A stretch of 64,000 bases of DNA from Lucifuga dentata (taxonomy: Eukaryota; Chordata; Actinopteri; Ophidiiformes; Bythitidae), in contig VXCM01000989.1 in the NCBI GenBank assembly GCA_014773175.1, positions 281,533 through 345,532 of the forward strand, written 5' to 3'. Under the pieces are notes generated by a model. It saw only the letters and a list, made by a program, of their open reading frames with translations. It had not been told where the DNA came from and did no database searches. Each line of letters opens with the position of its first letter. Position 1 is the first letter of the stretch. Position numbers and translations under genes: made by a program. This document shows, piece after piece, positions 24,971-37,600 of the stretch.

Positions 24971-27416
24971 ATTGTACATTTTAATAATAATGAAAAACAA
25001 CTACATTCAGATATCATTAAATCTAAGGTGGCAAAGCAAGGACATTTTCAACTGGATACATAGAAGTTTTGCCCTCTTTCAATGCTCACAGGTAGATAGA
25101 GCATCATCCACACTAAGAGTGAATCCACAGTTATGCTTTTTTTTTTTTTTTTTTTTTTGTATGTGTGTGTATTCTTGTAGTTAGAGTTATACGTGATACT
25201 GCTATTTATTATGAGGCCTATTTGAAGTCATCCAAACATGGTGAAATTGAATTTCAAAGTCAAATGTCCTGCCATGTTTACAAACGTACAGCTTCAAATT
25301 GAATTATAATAGATCTACAGTCAAATTTTGCGTAGAAACAATAAACTAAACTTTCCTCTCCCGTTATGCGTAATTATGCAGAGCCTGAGACCAATATGAG
25401 CCTGGGTCCTCGGTGATAATGGTAAACTGTCTATGTGCCCTGCTTAAGCATATGTTATTTAGCTGTTTTCTCCAAATTTATAATTCATAGGATTGTGGTA
25501 AATCGTTTGATTATTCATCAGAAAGATCAATGAGATCGTGTTTTTTTGTATGTTAAATTACACGACTTATATCTCTGATTGTAGTTAACCAAAGAACAAG
25601 CTGCTCCTCCTCCAGAAAGTGTCCGGAGCTCAGAAATTGGAGATGGAGAAATTAATAACAACATCCATATTTGAGTTGAAATTATTTTAGCACAATACAA
25701 CATTAAGCTGGACCACGGCACGTCCCTTAATGCAATTCAAATGCACAAGAATATTTTCCCAGAGTACCTCAAAAGTGCAGGGGCCGCAGCTCGCACAACT
25801 GGGGCCGAGTCTCCTCTCTCTTTTGTTGCGGCTATTGTGGGGGGCTGCGTGTTGGGATCGGGGGTGTAATGAGGGGNCCCCCCGATGGGGGTGCATTTGC
25901 TATCCAAAGACCGTTAGACAGTGGCTGAATGAATGGGGCCTGAATGTCATTGTAATGCACAGGGACAACTCCCCCTTCATTCAGCTTAAGATGTGGAGGC
26001 CGCTCAGCTCGCAGAGGGAGAGATGAGAGGAGAAAAGCAACTGCAATTCACTTCACCATCTCCCTCTCTCTCTTTGCTGCATGTGCATGAGGAAGAACAC
26101 GGAGGTTTCTTTTGCAACAACTAAGGCGGTATGTTCCTGCACTTGCATGTTTTCCTGCACACATGAAGGCCCGCGATGGCGCAGAATGGAGAGAAGATGT
26201 GATGGAGCCTCAGTATGGTGCATATCTGGAGGACACCCGCAACCAGAGTAAGAAAATGAACAAAGGATTTCTGAGTTGAAGCCGGCATGGATTTCTCACT
26301 AGGCTACATGGACAAAGGACACTTCTCCTGTAGCAGGTGGCCTGTATGCTGTAATGCTATGTTTCTTATTTTTGTCAGTGGGAAACCAATAGGCGAATAG
26401 GCCTAATAAATGCAATAATGAATTGACTTGCATTAATGTAAATGCAAGAGGCTCGTTTTGAGATGTAGATTGCGACAGAGGCTGAGCCGAAACAATAGGG
26501 ATAACCGTTAAAATAGCAAATAATTGCATTCGTTTGAATAAAGACCACATTTGCGATTCTATGGTCTCATTTATGGAGAGTAAAGGGCAGCAGTTTCAAC
26601 ATAAACGTCTCTGACGTTTCCTCCTCTACAGCTCTTTGTTCAGTCAACAGTGGGAGGTAGATACAGGCTGTGGAAGAAGGGAGAGACGTTTAAAAATCCA
26701 ATGACATTTTCTTCCTGGACAAAAATCACTATATTCCTACAGGATTTTACTGGAAGGATTATGGAATTGCAAATGATTACAGTATGTTGATTTTTGGCAA
26801 TGTTATCTTCACTGACAAAACAAAATTCAGAAATACAGCTTCTGTTACACTAATTAACGGTGGGACAGGCTTAACAGGCCCACCAGATAAAATGAAAAGG
26901 GCCAAGCCACTTTGATGATCTGCTAGTTAAAGACAAATGTCTCAAATGCAAAAACAGGCTATTTTAATCTGAACATTGAGGCATAAAGCTAAACAACCAA
27001 AAATAACTGTTAAAAATAACCTGAACTATATGCAAAACTAGTGGTATGAATTTAGAAGAGCAAACACATACTTAGGTTAAGTATAGGAAACAAGACCAAA
27101 TTGAAAGGCAGGCTAATACTTTATCATTGACTAGAAGTAGCCAATACGTGATAAATTATCACAAAATAACAGATTTTTCCAATTTGTGATAACACTGTAA
27201 AATTGTAAAAGATGATGTAGATATATCTTAAATTATGCAAAACATACAGTAAGAGACATATTTAATCTTTCCATTTTATACAAAATATTGAGCAATGCAT
27301 ATTGCAGCAGCTGTGAGAAATGGTATTAGCCTTCACCATCTGGTATCACAAGATCCACAGGCCTTTGAAAACAAGCGGAAGTAGTCACAATAGTCTTTTA
27401 CAGATTTGGCAAATCA

Positions 27417-27454
27417 AAAAAAAAAAAAAAAAAAANAAAAAAAAAAAAAAAAAA
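27417..27454. repeat. poly(A) run with N
   Basis: A homopolymer broken by an N at 27436. Similar A/T runs with a central N are at 1924, 8818, 34310 and 51635. Confidence 0.9.
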
Positions 27455-28086
27455 TACAATAGGTGGAGGCTGCATGAGATGTTTAGTTCCAAAAGAAAAA
27501 AGAATGCCAAAATGATATGAGCCTAATGGGCACCAGAGATGTAGTGAATGACTAATAATAGAGGTAACTACCCTTTAATTTACAGATTAGTTTGTAAACC
27601 TTTTGGCTACATCCTGTCATTATTTCTCAGTAAAGACTAGAGCTGTGGCTGTACATAATTTTTGGATGTGAATCAAATATTATTTGGTGTATTTTGCATA
27701 GAAAATTTGCCTAATTATGATGGCAGAGTGAAGGTCATAGTTCAGCCTTTTTAGCCTTTTTCTCACTAACCTGCAACATTAGTTTGTAGCAACAATTAGG
27801 CACACACCTGCCTGGGTAAAATCAATACAGGCTGTCATTCTGACTGCAGGCTAAGATAGAACTGTTATGTTCTTTTGATTTGTTCTGAAAACAGGCTGCA
27901 TCTGTTAGTAAATGCAAACTGGCTGTGATTATTATGAGCTGTAAACAGCATGTCTGACCCCATGCAAGCATGCATGACGCGCTGCAGAAAGTCAGGCCGG
28001 TGGTTTCAAGGACATTTGGGACTGATGAGGATTTGGTTTTTAATGGGGGAGGTGGTGGTGGTGAGGAGGACTTGGGCCCCGGGCCA

Positions 28087-28132
28087 TGACGTCATTGTGC
28101 GCCCATGTAATCCTCTTGCGCTGAAGCCCAAT
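28087..28132 (+). promoter_or_regulatory. CRE and CCAAT box upstream of mir-124
   Basis: A perfect palindromic CRE (TGACGTCA, 28087-28094) and a CCAATCAG box (28128-28135) sit about 1.2 kb upstream of the microRNA hairpin, in a moderately GC-rich, repeat-poor block (about 27,950-28,320). This composition suits a promoter of the primary mir-124 transcript. No TATA box or start site could be assigned. Confidence 0.4.
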
Positions 28133-28371
28133 CAGCAGAGACTCGCAATTGTCTGGGATGGGAAAAGAGGGGCGCTCTAATCCGTGAGACAGTGGATCAC
28201 ACAGCCCGATAGAGAGAGGAGAGCGAGAGAGGGGGGCACGCATCCAGGGCTGGATTGTGGCTGAAATGGGTCAAATTAAAAAGACACCAACCAAAAGGGA
28301 CAGAGTGACTCTTCGCGGAGTGAGGACCTTTCTGAAGAAAATGAAGACACTTTCAGGCTCAGTTTGAGAAA

Positions 28372-28392
28372 ATCAGCACCCCGCCATGGCAG
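28372..28392 (+). promoter_or_regulatory. possible REST/RE1 half-site near mir-124
   Basis: ATCAGCACC matches the left half of the RE1 element (TTCAGCACC) in eight of nine positions; the right half is poor. A right-half-like TGACAGCGC is near 29540. miR-124 genes are known REST targets, so the half-sites are noted, but neither is a full element. Confidence 0.2.
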
Positions 28393-29099
28393 TTTATAGG
28401 GACATAGAGTGCTATGTAGCGCATAGCCGAGCGACGTGCATTTCTGCAGATATAGCCAAACGTAAAACTAGCCATCTGTAGGTTGTCAGCTGCATGAAAG
28501 GAGAGAGTTGGCATCGCGCGTTTTGTTCGAGGGCGTTGATCATGGACAAGTCGAGGAACTGCATTCAAGCCAAGTTAAATGGAACATACAGTACTACTCA
28601 CAGTGGGATGTACGACTTCAAATTGCCATATGCTGTGCTGCCATCGTTGCTCTCTTTTGTTTTTCACTCTTTTTTTTTTTTTTTTTTTTGGTCAGAATAC
28701 AGTAAATTAGGTGGTTTGGAGGAAGGACAAAGCGAGAGCCTGTAGCCTCACCTGTCATTCTGTGCAACGTAACCAGCGAGGAGATGCGTAAAGACGCACA
28801 ACCGCACAATTTGTTAGCAGAAGTGATGCTTGGTGGTAAATGATGTGCTAATAGCTGTGCCTTTCAGATGCATGCTGTACTTCACATCCTTTGATTATTG
28901 GCCGTATCGTATGGAGTTTACTGTCGAACTGTGGTGCAGTGATATCAATATTCTTTGCGCAGAATCCAAAGACGCTGGAGATAGATTGTGGTCGCGCGTA
29001 TTATTGCTGGGGTAGGCTATAAATCGGCTTTAGATTTGACTGGGTGCGTGTGGGTGTGCGCGTGTGTGTTGCAAAATCGGCTTTAGATTTGTGTCTAGG

Positions 29100-29160
<61 letters not shown>
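29100..29160. repeat. (GT)n microsatellite just upstream of mir-124
   Basis: About 29 GT units, 190 bp before the hairpin. A 15-base unit ATCGGCTTTAGATTT occurs twice just before it (about 29022 and 29075). Confidence 0.95.
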
Positions 29161-29161
<1 letters not shown>

Positions 29162-29340
29162 ACACGAGCGCGCGCACGGAAACCGGAGCTGTACTTAAGT
29201 CGCAGTCATGCAGTCTTGCATCCTCCTTGACGGCAGATGCTGCGGGTTTGAGCGTGTGGAAGTTAGACAGGCGGAGAGGCTGTTGGTTTGGCTTCATTCT
29301 GCATATATCAGCAGGGTGAGAAGGCGACTTATGCAAGGGT

Positions 29341-29420
29341 TGTCACTCTGCGTGTTCACAGCGGACCTTGATTTAATGTCCATACAATTAAGGCACGCGG
29401 TGAATGCCAAGAGAGGAATC
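29341..29420 (+). ncRNA. mir124-3: microRNA mir-124 precursor (mir124-3 by synteny)
   Basis: The mature 3p arm, 29389-29410, begins TAAGGCACGCGGTGAATGCC, which is exactly miR-124. The 5p arm, 29351-29372, begins CGTGTTCACAGCGGACCTTG, exactly miR-124-5p. The loop is ATTTAATGTCCATACAAT, and the stem base pairs CTCT (29346-29349) with AGAG (29410-29413). miR-124 is the main neuronal microRNA of animals and represses non-neuronal transcripts. The locus lies on the 3' side of ythdf1 in the orientation of human MIR124-3, which decides the paralogue. The flanking primary transcript is not delimited here. Confidence 0.97.
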
Positions 29421-32176
29421 TCCACAGCATCATGTCTCAGAGTTTATGTCATTATTTTGTCAAGATGCAGACTTCATGTTTTGTTTTCTATTTAACCCTT
29501 AATGTGACAAAAAAAAAACAAAAAAACACAGGCCTGGCTGACAGCGCATCAGGATAAACCTGACGGATGTGTGTGCGAGCGCAAGCAAGCAATGAAGCAA
29601 GAAAGAACGCGCGTGTGTGTGTGTGTGTGTTGCTTTGCCTGGGTGGGCGCAATGCGCACTTTAATATTCTTTTATAGCAGGAAATGTGTAGCGCCTGTTT
29701 ACTGTATTTAGGCAGACTTGTGTTTTATAAACTGTCTATGTTATGAAAACATTTTCTGTAGATTTGTGTCAAAGAAATGCAGAATGCAGCAGGCAGGATA
29801 CGATGTAGGCTGACGAAAACAACTGGACCTTCGCCAAGCAGGGTCAGTTGGCCTTCCTCAGGTTTTACATCACATCTAGGGCTTTGAATTGTACTCATCT
29901 CTATATCTATATATTACTTTAACAGTATAATCCAGGACGCGATTTAGGGATTTTTTTTTTTTAATCCGTTATCTTTCTCTTTCACTGAAAGAGCCAGTTT
30001 ATTGTCAGACGAAAGGTCATTCAATTTGACAGTTTACCTTAATATATTATAAATAACACAAAATGCAGGGCAGATCCACAGGCGCGACCCAGGTGACACA
30101 GGCAGGTGCTTGAGGCACAAAATTAGAAACTTTATTTTTGGTTTGCGTATGATAATGGAAACATTCAGGACAAAGCCAAACTTTACTCTCACTATATAGT
30201 CGTATTTAAGATAAGGTGCTGATAGAATGAAATATTGAACAAAATATTTAACAAGCATGTGCTTACAGCATTGATGGGTTGAAATTGGGTCTAGTAAATA
30301 ACTGGTCTAAAAAATAAAAATAATTTAAAAAAAATCAACAAAAGTGGGCCATTCCACTATACCTGAACTCTGACTCAAAGCTCTGGCCCACAGCACAGGC
30401 TGAAGACATAACAAGAATAAAAACTGATGAAGGCTGCAGTGATGCTCGGATGGAGTCAACCTATAGAAATATAGGTGATTCAATGCCACCTACAGGCGAT
30501 AACGCATCATTCAATGTGTAACGTTATTATAAATCACGCGAAGGCCATAAGATTTTATACTTAACTCCAGTTTCTTCACAGGACAAACTTTCAAGGCATT
30601 AATTGGACAAGATGACATAAACTAAAATGATATGAATATGTATCACATCGCTAGCTGCCTTGTCGTTGTACAGTGTTTTGTAAACAGGTAGTGTTTACAG
30701 TTATCATATTCTACATATCATTCAAATAATCTCATTGTATTGCAGTTTTTATAAATAACTGATCGAAAATAAAACATCTTCTCTGAACACCATATATCAT
30801 CGGCTATAGCTCAGGTTAAAAGGCTTTGGTGACAGGCAAGTTTCTTTTACATGACATTTATTTTTGAATGATGATACAATAAACCAATATTATACAAAAC
30901 CAAATGGGATCAAATGAACCTCGAGTAGGAAAATGAGGCAATTGTATTCACAGACCACAGTTTTCAACATGATGTAGATTCTGTCAATTTTGCGAAGTAT
31001 AATATACCTTTAATGTTCAAATTCTTGGAAATAGTATATCCACATATTAGAGCCATGTAAATATATCTAAATATATTGCTGTATTCAATTTGTCATTAGG
31101 ACAAATATTAATTTGGTTTCCATTTAGTATTTTGTGTTAGTAATATATTTGGGGTTGGGATTTACTGAGTTTTTGTTCTTTCATTTTATATCTGAAGTGG
31201 ATCCATGCTTTGTAATAATATGACAATAAATAAAGCCTGAGTTTTACTGGGTGATCTGTTTGTTCTTGTGATTATTTTTGTGAGAAACTGATTTTTCACC
31301 CTGTAACAGTACTTCTGCAGCTGATCAGACTTTTGTTTAATTTTTTTTAAGGAAAGTTGAAAACGTCTTTTTTCCACTGGGAAACATTTTTATCAGGCAT
31401 AAGAACTGCTTAAGAGGTATCCAATAAATATTCATTCTTTTAGGATTATAGAAATCCCTGAGCGGTATCATATGCAATATTCTAATTTCATATCTGTAGC
31501 ATGGCATGTTGTCAAAACATGTGACAGACATCTCACAGCCGTTTCTCCAAATCTGAAGATCAGCACCATGGAGAGCTCCCTACAAGTTACGAAGAGAAGT
31601 GTTTCGAGAACTTTGGGATTGACAATATATTTTAAACCTTTGAATACTAACGCCATTAATTTACATCAAAAGATCTAAAATATGTGCATAGGGCATCTCA
31701 GGCCTGAGGATTAGTTCTGCAAGATTATCATGTAACACAGTTTTGGACCTATAGTCTATGTCCAATCATATACTGAATGACCAATCAGATTAGTCACCCA
31801 ACAGTGCACCTGTATGTGGTAGATCAAACATTTCTGACAAATTAAATGTTTTCAAACAATAAAAAGATTTATCCCTAGCAACATGCATCCTGAAATGCAC
31901 TTGTTCAGTCTATTAGATGTTTTTTAAGCCATTCCAGCCTGTGACAACAGAGGCCTCAGCTGATAACATTTTTCAGTCTAATGCAATCAGTCAACTGTAA
32001 CATGATGAAGTAAGAAGACAAAAAGAAACAAGTCCAACCCAGAAAATCTTCCAGTAGCATTGAAGCACTGGAGCAGTGACCTATGCAGTGTCCTCACTCT
32101 GTATAACATCAATACTGTTGATACAAGCATACAGAGAATTCAAGAGATGAAGACAAAACCAATTCTGAATGGACAG
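29421..32176. other. intergenic between mir-124 and the ythdf1 3' UTR
   Basis: AT-rich, no supported gene and no major microsatellite apart from a short GT run at about 29613-29630. Overlapping AATAAA signals on the + strand at 31225-31234 could end the primary mir-124 transcript; this is only a possibility. Confidence 0.35.
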
Positions 32177-34675
32177 TTTATTAAGGCTTGATTTCCTCTA
32201 TAAAGAAAAACCAAGACAGATGTTTTAAACAAGTTATTATGCCCACTACAACTGTGGTCTATAAGATAATCAATGTTTAACATTTCATGTCATTATTCCT
32301 TTTGTAGTGATGATACATATACTTCTTTCATGGCTAACCTGACATTTCTCTTATGCAGCAATCATTAACGTGCATGTAAGCCCTGTACTATAATCACAAC
32401 CGGTTCATGCTTCCTGAGGCAAAGACCGCCGTGGCTGGACTCCAGTGACTTCCTTCGCTTTTTATTCCCCCTGATTTTACACTGGCTGAAGAGAGCGGTA
32501 TTGGTGAAGGCAAACGCGTGAAGAGCGCGCACCGTATTGCTTGGAATAGCCTCACTGTTCATTAGTGCAGGTAAAGGAGAAGAGATGAAGGATCCTATTA
32601 GAGGGTTACAGTCTTCGAAATTCCAAGGGACACACACTGGCCAAGTGCGATATAATGCAAATATGCTTCACGAATCTGTGCCAGACACATATTCATTCTC
32701 ACGCCAGACTGACCTCAGCAAAATACAGTTAAAATGAAATTATAAGGGATAAACCCGACAGACTCGAGACAGATCACACAGCATGTAAATATTCTGAAGA
32801 AATGTACTATATGAGTCCAGGCAGCATTCTGTCAACAGATGCAACTGTCAGTATCAATGTGAATTAATTAGAAAACTGAAGGTGGAAACTGAGTTGATTT
32901 GATAACCATATAGCTACGTTAAAGTTCAAATCCAGAAAAATCCCTTACAGGAGACAGCCATGCCAATTTCATCTCACAAAACACTGGTTATCAGTTAAAT
33001 AAATCAAAGCAAAGAGAACCTGCTTTTCTCAAATGTTTAGAATTGTTCTGCATTCTGACTTCAGCTGCTCTGAAAGCGGTGACAGGAGAACAGGGGGATG
33101 CTGCCCTTTAAAGGAACATCAGCAACACCAGCACACTCACCTCTCAATCAAGCTGCAGCTTTTATGTTTTAACTTTCCCAGCAGACCTAATGCATTGCAG
33201 CGTGCCATGCATGAGCACACACTTATATTAATGACTTTGTCGTTTTTAATATCTAATTATCAAAAAAAATTTCCCCCTGCAACATACCCAAAAGTAATTT
33301 ACTATATCACAAGTAATGGTTTCAATCTAGGACAAACTATTTCTTGCAACAAAAAACAAGAAAAACAAAAAGAAAAATGAAAGAAAGAAAAAAAATCACA
33401 CAGAAACCACATTTCATTCTTATTTTTTCTTACTCAATAGTAAATCAGTTACATTAATTTTAGGTTATACATTTTTAGGCTTTCTCCATTACTATATAGG
33501 CTCCTACGTTAAAGCTTAGCATTACGAACAAATGATAAACTTAGCAAAACCAAATTCAAGGGAAAAAGACAAAAACAGAGGATTAAGACAGAACAATGGT
33601 GATTAGACAAATATGTGAACCCTCCCCCCTTATTCGGTAACAAAAATGAAAAAGCAACAATTCATTCAAATGCAGCAGTTACATCATTACATAATTCTAA
33701 AACAATTTTAAAATGGTGGATGCAACATTTCTCTCAGACTGGACTGCGTACACAAGCCGAATCTCTTGATGAAACACAAAAACCCCTTAAAGACAAACGC
33801 TGAAAGAAACCAAAGCAGAAAGGTGTGATGGATGTCAATAGTACAATTTTTGATTTAAATGGTGAGTTCTGGCTGTGGAGGACACGTCAGTTATTTCCTT
33901 CCCAGAGGGCTTTGCAATTCCTCCTCTGAAATGTCTCGAGTCCTGTGTGACTTCTCACTATCCCTGATTTCTCCAGCACTGTCACTGTTTGAGCAGTTCT
34001 TTTGAGAAGTCACCAATAATTACAAACAAAACATTAAGGCTCCAGAAAACAGGTTTCTGAAATGACAATTGTCAGTAGTAAGCCAAAAAATAGAGATTTT
34101 GTTGATCTGAATGAAAAATAGATAAACCACTGAAGTTTTATTATCACACAGTTCCAAGTCCGACATTGCCTTTTGGGATCCTCCAACCCTATTGGCACAG
34201 TTAACTCTGACACATGGCAATGTTGCCCCCAAATGGACAAATAGGGGCAGGACACATCCGTTCCTGATTGTACTGAAATATAAAGTGGCAGATTTTTTTT
34301 TTTTTTTTTNTTTTTTTTTTTTTTTTCTCCATGGTGCAGTCAAACCCTGATTCAATTGGAAAGAAGGGGCAGGAAAGAGAAAACCAGTCTGATGAGAGAA
34401 GAGTACAAGATGGCAAGAAGGGGAAGAAAACCAAACAAAAACAAAAACAGAACTTAAGAGTGTGGTGGCTTGGTAATACCTTAAATCAGCTTGTTATCCC
34501 TGCACAAGAAGTGGGTGGTACATACGGCAAAAAAACATGATTCTTGACAATGGAAAAGATTCACCAGGATTAAATAGGGGGAAAAAATGAAGGGCTTGGT
34601 TGTGTTTTCATATTCTTCTGTCTCTTAAATCAAAGTTCTAGTGAAATTGTTGATCAAGCCAAAGATAAATGTCTT
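32177..34675 (-). other. ythdf1 3' UTR (extent inferred)
   Basis: This is non-coding sequence downstream of the ythdf1 stop. The first clear AATAAA on the minus strand away from the stop codon is at 32182-32177, which would give a UTR of about 2.5 kb. An AATAAA also overlaps the stop codon itself. A T/A run with an N at 34310 lies inside. The true cleavage site is not known. Confidence 0.35.
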
Positions 34676-37600
34676 CTATTTATTCCTGTTTTGGCGCTCC
34701 TGTCGAGAAAAGGAAGAAAATGTTAATATTAGATATGCAGCCAGTAGAAAGAGCACAGTCAAACTTATGTGATCTTGCTAAATAAAAAATTATAAATGTA
34801 TCTATTTAAAGGATCAATGATTTAAGTGTCTGTTTAAAATCTGTTTTTTTTTTATTTTCCAAAAACTGCAAACAGTCAATACTCATTGGATCATGGGAGA
34901 AGACAATATGATATCACAGATTTTATTTACCTGATCCAATCTAGAGCGGCTCTGTATCTGAGCAGGTTCAAAAGTCTATCAAGAGAGGAGCAGATACAAG
35001 GAAACATATCAAAAATTATTAGTCCATCTCAGACAAAACCCACAATGATCAAAAACATCTACATCAAGATAAGGTACACATGGATACGATGTAGTATTCT
35101 AAACAAATATGAAAAACATACATCATGGTGTATCTGAGTAGATAACATTTTGAAAATTGTACCCACCCTGCGCACCTCCTCCTCCTCTTCCTGCCTCTTC
35201 TCATAGTGGGAAAAGTCATCAAAGATGGAGGTTGTGTGTTTGTAGGTGGCGATGATCTTGAGAACCTGCTTGGCCTTCTCCAGAGGAACCTCCTGGGTGT
35301 CGCGGGAGTTGGTCACTGGCTTGTTGTCGTTATTCTCCAGGCGGATATGGCGCAGCTGGCTGTTAGGCACGTCCTTAACAAACAGCCAGTCCACGTCAAA
35401 CTTCCCCTTCCACTTGTCCTGTGCCCACACACCAGCACTGGTGCCATAGTCCACTGGTGAGCGCATCTCCGCCACGCCGCAGAAATGACCGCTGCCATTG
35501 ACGCTGAACAGCAGGTATACTGGGCCTTTAGCATTCATGGCCCGGAAGGCTGAGTCCAGCCGCTTGTTGCCGTGCTCTGTGCTGCACCAGATGGAGTACT
35601 TGATGGAGCGGTGGATATCGTCCTCGGAGTAGCTTTTAATGATGAAAACACGGCCATTCTTCGGGTTCCATTCAAAGTCCTTGGGGTTGTAGCTGTGGGA
35701 GGCACGCAGCTTCTCAAGCACGGGGTGGGACTCTCCACCAGATCCCTGACTGGCAGAAGTTGGGGGGCCGTTGTTCCCACCACCAACCACTCCCATCACA
35801 CCACCACCCTCTTGGCCAGGGCCACCTTGACCATAGCCCTGGTTACGGTTGCGTGGGGCAACCCAACGGGTNCCCTCTTGGCCAGGGCCACCTTGACCAT
35901 AGCCCTGGTTACGGTTGCGTGGGGCAACCCAACGGGTCTGGGGTGGTGGGGGTTGGGTATGGTTCTGGTAGGGCTGAGGTGGTGGCTGATGGTGCTGGTG
36001 ATGGGGGTGCTGGGGATGTTGGGGCTGTAAAGCCATAGGCTGAAGCTGGGGTTGCAACAAAGTCTGGGGAGGGGTGGGCTGCATGGGTCCTTGCTGCATG
36101 GGGGCTTGGGGAGGCATGGCATGGGGAAGACCCAGATGCTGCTGTTGTTGCTGCAGCGGGGCTGTGGCTACTTTAGTTACCGGGCCCTTGTCCCAGGTGC
36201 CAATGTTCATGTTGTGTTTGATGGGTGGGGGAGGCAGCGCTCCTGCTGGGGTGGGCATGCCTGGTTTCACCTTAGCCTTCAGCTGCTGCGGTTTGGCTGG
36301 CTTGCTGGCGATGGCCGCCCAGGAGGTGGGTTTGGGTGGGGGCATTCCAATGGGTGTGGCCCCATTCCCTGCGGCTGCCACTGCAGGTCCACCTATCACA
36401 GAGCCTACAGCCTTGATCCCTGAACCCTGGCCAGTGACATCTCCACCGATCTTCAAGCCAACCATACCCTGCTCCAGGCTGTTCATACCAGGGGCTTTGT
36501 TCAAGGTGTCACTGTGGAAGCCCGTCTGGCCATCGGGCACCAGGGTGCCCCCCAGAGAGCTGGGAGGGTAGCTGTAGCTCCCACCGTAAGCAGAACTCTG
36601 AGTTTGCTGGCCTTGGGAGCCACTTGTGCCCCATGCAGAGAAGGCTGGGTTTTCAGGGAAAAAGTTAAACCTGTGGGGGTAGATACTGCTGCCTAGGCCT
36701 CCTGGCTGGCCAAACACTGTGTCCGGCATGAAATGATGGTCTCCATTGCTCAAAGGTCCATAGGGAGTTAGGTATGGAATGGGGGGATCTCCGCCTGTGG
36801 ACCAGGGTGCCTCACTGAGGGGGTATGGAAATCCAATTGAGGGGGCATAATAGCTGGACAGGTAGGGGTCGGTGATGGACTGGTAGCTGTTGTTCTGGAT
36901 ACAGAGGAGTCAGCAGCCACAACATAAGCAAATCAATTACAGGTTGGTTTAAAACTACAGATTGTAGCCTGATATTTTATATGCACAAAAGTGTAAGAAT
37001 GTTTTTCAAATTTAATGTGAAATAACTAAATATTCATCCACCAATGCTGCATTAGTAATGATTTATTAGAAGTCCATGACTGCCTCAGTTTTCTGAAGAA
37101 AAGTGAGCGTTACCTGAGTTGACTGACCAGTGAGATATGGCTCAAAGTCGTTGTCATGGACCGTCTCCTTCTGATGCAGTGAACCATTTTGCACTGCAAC
37201 AAAATAAAACCACATTAATACATTTCAGGCCAAGATATCCAGATATCCAGTCAGGCTGCACTCAAATCACGAGGTGACCTAGGTTTAAAATTATTTTGAA
37301 AACATATTTCATTTGGTCGAATCAATACAGCCTAAAACTGAATATATACTGTATACATACTGAATTTATGCTGTCATAATAAAATAAAACTGATGATCTC
37401 TGGTTTCATCATCGTATTACTGAAGGTACAGAGATATAGATGCATCTGTCAAAGCCATAAACAGTTTATTATTTTCAGTATTCTAATCTGTCTGTCCCGG
37501 TGCATGTCTACCTCCACAAAAATTGAAAATCTGTGAGCTGTGTCTATCAACCCTCTGGCCTTTGAGACAGGCCTAACCTAGAGCTAAATCTAGCTCTAAA

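Larger units (their letters stand above)
14270..29340. other. large intergenic region left of mir-124
   Basis: No exon could be supported. All longer open frames are microsatellite read-through or lack any recognisable protein. Repeat-poor stretches with balanced composition (for example 18,940-19,230, 20,190-20,620, 24,050-24,250 and 25,690-26,040) could be conserved non-coding DNA, but that cannot be shown from one sequence. Stray Ns at 24584 and 25877. Confidence 0.5.

Noticed and set aside
1..29300. a bhlhe23 exon, which lies left of MIR124-3 in human
   Set aside because: No basic helix-loop-helix frame was found; it probably lies outside the window.
32365..32637. 90-codon minus frame near the ythdf1 3' UTR
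   Set aside because: No known protein and lies inside likely non-coding transcript.
36074..36571. 165-codon frame on the + strand
   Set aside because: Antisense shadow of the GC-rich ythdf1 exon.
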